From positions 1-5,714 of the forward strand of contig DAOTVS010000060.1 in NCBI GenBank assembly GCA_034436375.1: a DNA stretch of 5,714 nucleotides, given 5' to 3'. Origin of the DNA: DAOTVS01 sp034436375 (GTDB lineage: Bacteria; Chloroflexota; Anaerolineae; SpSt-313). Each line of letters begins with the position of its first letter. Position 1 is the first letter of the stretch. This document shows positions 5,239 through 5,714 of this stretch, one piece after another. Made by a program: the position numbers and the translations under genes. The notes beneath the pieces were generated by a model. The model was given only the letters and a program-made list of their open reading frames with translations. It was not told the origin of the DNA and did not search any database.

Positions 5239-5285
5239 GGGCTGCTGCCCGCATTGGCGACGGCGGAGCATCCCGCCTCCAATGC
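5239..5285. terminator. Hairpins between convergent genes, possible bidirectional terminator
   Basis: In the 112-bp gap between the two convergent stops, GCATTGG (5251-5257) pairs with CCAATGC (5279-5285), and inside it GGCGG (5262-5266) pairs with CCGCC (5273-5277). GGGC-TGCT-GCCC (5239-5250) stands directly before. There is no T-tract on either strand, so termination activity is only inferred from position and structure. Confidence 0.4.
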
Positions 5286-5312
5286 AGGCCATGGGTTGGG
5301 TGAGGTGCCCTG

Positions 5313-5714
5313 TCAGGGCTGGCGGGTGTCATTGCGCACCACGGGCAGGCTGAAGGAGAAGGTGCTGCCTTTCCCCACCTCGCTCTCAACCCAGATACGC
5401 CCACCGTGCGCTTCCACCAGCATCTTGGTGATGTACAGGCCCAACCCCAGGCCCTCACGCTGCTCACCGCCCGCCTGGGTGCGAAAGTAGCGCTGGAAGA
5501 GGCGCGGTTGGTCCTCGGGAGCGATGCCCCGCCCACGGTCGATCACCGAGGTGACGACCTCGCCGTTGCGATGGGCCAGCCGCACGGTCACCTCGGTGCC
5601 TGGGTCGGAGTATTTGAGGGCATTGGAGAGCAAGTTCACCAGGATGCGTTCCAGGCGGGCCGGGTCGGCCCAGACAGGGGGCAGGCCCGCCGGCGCCTCA
5701 ATGCGGATGCGCTC
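5313..5714 (-). CDS. Sensor histidine kinase, C-terminal ATPase domain (cut by right edge)
   Basis: The frame is open from the right edge to a TGA at 5313 and gives the last 133 residues of a two-component histidine kinase. The order of boxes is complete for a HATPase_c domain. The N box is RILVNLLSNALKYS (visible residues 23-36), the G1 box DRGRG (59-63), the F box RLFQRYF (71-77), the G2 box GLGLGLYI (88-95), and the end GKGSTFSFSLP (114-124). The protein ends nine residues later with no receiver domain attached. A GTG at 5639 is not the start; it lies inside the N box. The phosphoacceptor His, the sensor part and any response regulator lie outside the window, so the stimulus is unknown. 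It converges with the PrsW-family gene; no functional link can be claimed. Confidence 0.92.
   Translation of the reverse strand, partial: ERIRIEAPAGLPPVWADPARLERILVNLLSNALKYSDPGTEVTVRLAHRNGEVVTSVIDRGRGIAPEDQPRLFQRYFRTQAGGEQREGLGLGLYITKMLVEAHGGRIWVESEVGKGSTFSFSLPVVRNDTRQP

Noticed and set aside
5307..5319. GCCCTG-T-CAGGGC palindrome over the histidine kinase stop codon
   Set aside because: It leaves no proper loop and lacks a T-tract. It probably reflects coding sequence and chance in GC-rich DNA.
1..5714. CRISPR array, tRNA, rRNA or transposase gene
   Set aside because: No regular repeat-spacer pattern, cloverleaf, rRNA-like sequence or transposase motif was seen on either strand.

Overview
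The window is GC-rich, fully prokaryotic DNA. It carries a SAM-I (S-box) riboswitch, a plant-type cystathionine gamma-synthase, a ThiF/MoeB protein of the kind with a C-terminal domain common in Gram-positive bacteria and Chloroflexi, and degenerate intergenic repeats of the 'CGTAATGCGT' and 'GGGAACTG' kind. Together these suggest a Chloroflexota (Anaerolineae-like) bacterium. That assignment is inference from style and content; no rRNA or marker gene is present.

Left and centre (positions 1-4062, minus strand): one methionine-related gene cluster reads right to left. A near-consensus sigma70 promoter (TTGACA, 17-bp spacer, TATTAT) drives a leader of about 305 nt. The leader contains a SAM-I aptamer, a plausible antiterminator, an 11-bp intrinsic terminator with a T7 run, and then an unexplained perfect 16-bp stem. 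The genes follow in this order: a cystathionine gamma-synthase-type PLP enzyme; a small JAMM/Mov34 metalloprotease, probably starting at a TTG; a ThiF/MoeB-type E1-like adenylyltransferase; and an aspartate kinase that runs off the left edge. The last two genes are 11 nt apart, with a Shine-Dalgarno overlapping the upstream stop.

The four genes make sense together. Aspartate kinase opens the aspartate-to-homoserine branch, and the PLP enzyme attaches sulfur or cysteine to an activated homoserine. The E1-like enzyme plus JAMM protease is the signature of sulfur delivery by a ubiquitin-like thiocarboxylate carrier, as in CysO/Mec+ of Mycobacterium or HcyS/HcyD/HcyF of Wolinella. No ThiS/CysO-like carrier gene is visible here, so it must lie elsewhere or downstream of the aspartate kinase.

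Two intergenic gaps in the cluster (2381-2509 and 1721-1966) are filled with degenerate tandem and inverted repeats.

Right side: a divergent region of about 280 bp (4063-4342) holds a 12-bp palindrome and a possible weak promoter. It precedes a plus-strand PrsW-family multi-pass membrane protease (4343-5200). A hairpin-rich convergent gap (5201-5312) separates that gene from the C-terminal ATPase domain of a sensor histidine kinase on the minus strand, which is cut by the right edge.
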